Shown: positions 62,327 to 64,000 of the stretch, one piece after another
How positions within the stretch are numbered: position 1 is the first letter of the stretch
How the letters are laid out: each line of letters begins with the position of its first letter
From: Methylovulum sp.
GTDB lineage: Bacteria > Pseudomonadota > Gammaproteobacteria > Methylococcales > Methylomonadaceae
Direction: 5' to 3'
Assembly: GCA_030653435.1 (NCBI GenBank)
Contig: JAURZI010000111.1
Location: 124,001-188,000, forward strand
Length of the DNA: 64,000 nt
Position numbers and translations under genes: made by a program
The notes under the pieces: model-generated
Database searches by the model: none
What the model was told of the DNA's origin: nothing
Seen by the model: the letters and a program-made list of their open reading frames with translations, nothing else

Positions 62327-63599
62327 AGAAATCAAACATTGTTCTTTTTGTGGCATAGACCAATCCGTGTCGGTGCCTTTAATTGCAGGCGCCGACGGTT
62401 ATATTTGCGGGGCTTGTGTGCAACTGGCCTATCAGGTGGTCACCAATTGGAGCAGGAAAAAAGAACTGTCGCAGATGCAGGGCGAATTGCCCAAGCCAGC
62501 CAAAATAAAGGCCTATCTGGATCAGTATGTGATAGGCCAGCATTTGGCTAAGGAAATTTTAGCCGTCGCCGTTTACAACCATTACAAGCGCCTCAAGCAT
62601 GAAAGCGGCGACGCCGGGCTAGGCGAATTTGACAAGGATGTCGAAATCGGCAAATCCAATATCTTGCTGATAGGCCCTTCCGGCACCGGCAAAACTTTGC
62701 TTGCCAGTACGTTAGCAAAGATAGTGGGGGTGCCATTTGTTGTCGCCGATGCGACTACGCTGACACAGGCGGGTTATGTCGGCGATGATGTCGAAAATAT
62801 TCTGGTACGTCTGCTGGATGTTGCAGAGGGCAATATTGCCAATGCCGAGTGGGGGATAGTCTATCTGGATGAAATTGACAAAATTGCCCGTAGTTCGGAA
62901 CAGCAAACGGGTACCCGTGATGTATCGGGGGAAGGGGTGCAACAGGCGTTATTGCGGCTGGTTGAAGGCTCCCATGTCAAATTACCGGCCAAAGGCCACC
63001 GCAACAAGGATGGCGGCGACACGATGATAGATACGCGCAATATCCTGTTTATCGCCGGTGGTTCGTTTCCTGGGCTGGAAAAACATGTCGAGAAGCGTTT
63101 GCAGCCGACCAATTCAGCTATCGGTTTTCATGCTGAAGTCAATCAAAACAGTGAAAAACCCAGTTTGGAAGCGATGCTCAATGCCACGCAGCCTGCCGAT
63201 TTGCGTAAATTCGGCCTGATTCCAGAGTTTATAGGGCGCTTCCCGGTGCTGGCTCCGCTGGAACCGCTGGATGTCGATGCGCTGATTCAGGTGCTGACGG
63301 AACCAAAAAATGCGCTGGTTAAACAATATCAGCAATTGTTCGCCTACGAAGGAGTGGAATTGACGTTTGAGCAGGATGCCCTGGTTGAAATCGCTAAAAA
63401 AGCCATAGAGCGGGAAACCGGTGCGCGTGGTTTACGCAGCATTATGGAACAGATCTTACGAAAAACGATGTTCGACATACCTTCTGTCGACGATGTCGAA
63501 CAATGCGTTATTGATGCCGATGTCATCAACGGGTCTGGAGCCATCAGATTGATCAAAAAAGACGATGACAGCATCAGGCAACAGGCCGGTCAGTCTTAA
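62316..63599 (+). CDS. clpX: Nif-associated ClpX ATPase
   Basis: 427 residues. Zinc-binding N-domain with four cysteines (CSFCG near 9-12, CGACV near 31-34), Walker A GPSGTGKT, pore loop GYVG (TQAGYVGDD), Walker [11 protein letters not shown], and an IGF loop (SAIGFHAEV) that should allow ClpP docking. The order nifM-clpX parallels Azotobacter nifM-clpX2, whose product limits NifB and NifEN levels. Housekeeping clpX genes normally follow clpP, absent here, so this is most likely a dedicated second copy. Confidence 0.93.
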   Translation: MSHKEIKHCSFCGIDQSVSVPLIAGADGYICGACVQLAYQVVTNWSRKKELSQMQGELPKPAKIKAYLDQYVIGQHLAKEILAVAVYNHYKRLKHESGDAGLGEFDKDVEIGKSNILLIGPSGTGKTLLASTLAKIVGVPFVVADATTLTQAGYVGDDVENILVRLLDVAEGNIANAEWGIVYLDEIDKIARSSEQQTGTRDVSGEGVQQALLRLVEGSHVKLPAKGHRNKDGGDTMIDTRNILFIAGGSFPGLEKHVEKRLQPTNSAIGFHAEVNQNSEKPSLEAMLNATQPADLRKFGLIPEFIGRFPVLAPLEPLDVDALIQVLTEPKNALVKQYQQLFAYEGVELTFEQDALVEIAKKAIERETGARGLRSIMEQILRKTMFDIPSVDDVEQCVIDADVINGSGAIRLIKKDDDSIRQQAGQS

Positions 63600-63649
63600 T
63601 ACCCTCATGCAAGAATAGAACACGCCCATACAGATAACACGGAAACCCT

Positions 63650-64000
63650 ATGAAAACTGAAGACAAGATCCGCAACCAACTGGCAGCCAACCCCGTCATC
63701 ATTTATATGAAGGGTGTGCCCAGCAATCCGCAGTGTGGCTTCTCGGCCAAAGCTATCGGTATATTGAATACGACCAACACCGAATTTGCTTATGTCAATG
63801 TGCTGGAGGCGCCGTTTATACGTGAAAAACTGCCCAGCATTTCGCATTGGCCGACCTATCCGCAATTGTTCGTCAATGGCGAGTTGGTTGGTGGTTGCGA
63901 TATTATCGAAGAAATGTCCAATAATGGCAGTTTATTGCCGTTACTGGCTTCAGCTGTTAAGGTGCCGCCTGCGCCTGAAGCCGCCGCGCTTAGCGTTGGG
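63650..64000 (+). CDS. grxD: Monothiol glutaredoxin, GrxD/Grx5 type (3' end outside window)
   Basis: 117 codons are visible without a stop. A CGFS active site at residues 29-32 (NPQCGFSAKA), the glutathione-binding WPTYPQLFVNGELVGGCDII and the thioredoxin fold are clear. CGFS glutaredoxins carry and transfer [2Fe-2S] clusters. Placement behind nifM-clpX matches the nif-specific glutaredoxin of Azotobacter clusters. An extra Ala/Pro-rich segment after residue 105 goes beyond the usual 105-115 residue end, so a C-terminal extension or linker may exist. Confidence 0.92.
   Translation, partial: MKTEDKIRNQLAANPVIIYMKGVPSNPQCGFSAKAIGILNTTNTEFAYVNVLEAPFIREKLPSISHWPTYPQLFVNGELVGGCDIIEEMSNNGSLLPLLASAVKVPPAPEAAALSVG

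Noticed and set aside
1-64000. CRISPR arrays, rRNA and tRNA genes
   Set aside because: No regularly spaced repeats with unique spacers and no recognisable tRNA or rRNA sequence were seen on either strand; the only tandem array (12815-12930) has no spacers.

Overview
The window reads as chromosomal DNA of a nitrogen-fixing gammaproteobacterial (type I) methanotroph. The main reasons are a fused hexulose-phosphate synthase/hexuloisomerase gene (ribulose monophosphate route of formaldehyde assimilation, 54311-55486), a nif accessory operon in the nifV-cysE-nifW-nifZ-nifM-clpX-grx order known from Azotobacter, and gammaproteobacterial housekeeping blocks (tusB/tusE, yciB-yciI-bolA, prfB-lysS, rimK, metG). 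Genus assignment is inference; no rRNA or tRNA gene was seen.

Layout. 1-1103: 5' part of a GH17/glycosyltransferase-type beta-glucan gene, divergent from an ABC exporter. 1296-5870: exporter, rnm, rraA, ispH, hslR. 5881-6814: tusE, tusB and a Gdx/SugE guanidinium exporter on the minus strand. 7324-10700: a DUF2934 gene, a repeat remnant and a P-type cation ATPase. 11016-16833: recJ, a tandemly repeated terminator region, a PpiC lipoprotein with bolA-yciI-yciB, DUF1244 and rlmJ. 16871-23987: a tightly overlapped five-gene signalling operon running from a periplasmic binding protein through two multidomain histidine kinases and a receiver protein to a receiver-PAS-GGDEF diguanylate cyclase. 24033-30317: RMD1-like protein, secreted protein, fatty-acid-hydroxylase-type protein, glycosyltransferase and a large SWIM-SNF2 helicase. 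30541-30735: an intact MITE. 31056-32495: DUF202 and an L,D-transpeptidase. 32605-36347: a methyltransferase/carbonic anhydrase/SDR operon preceded by a sigma-54 promoter match and divergent from a sigma-54 activator. 36766-45404: DUF4124 protein, orphan secreted proteins, rimK, metG, an orphan lipoprotein and prfB with its programmed frameshift. 45475-47216: an AAA ATPase/DUF4276 pair lying between prfB and lysS, a candidate defence cassette. 47328-54280: PilZ protein, lysS, then a proteolysis/chaperone run ftsH-hsp20-lon. 54311-57003: hps-phi, family 4 uracil-DNA glycosylase, rimI. 57004-57945: decayed sequence (pilin fragment, half a MITE, BrnT-like fragment) that also carries a NifA-type upstream site and a sigma-54 promoter. 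57946-64000: the nif accessory operon, including two short genes of 47 and 36 codons.

How parts fit together. The nif run supplies homocitrate (NifV), cysteine for Fe-S clusters (CysE), nitrogenase maturation helpers (NifW, NifZ, NifM), a dedicated ClpX and a monothiol glutaredoxin; a TGT-N10-ACA site and a -24/-12 element explain how the run would be switched on by NifA. The signalling operon plus the PilZ gene suggest c-di-GMP control by a periplasmic ligand. A dispersed family of short palindromic elements and a TA-flanked MITE have shaped several intergenic regions.
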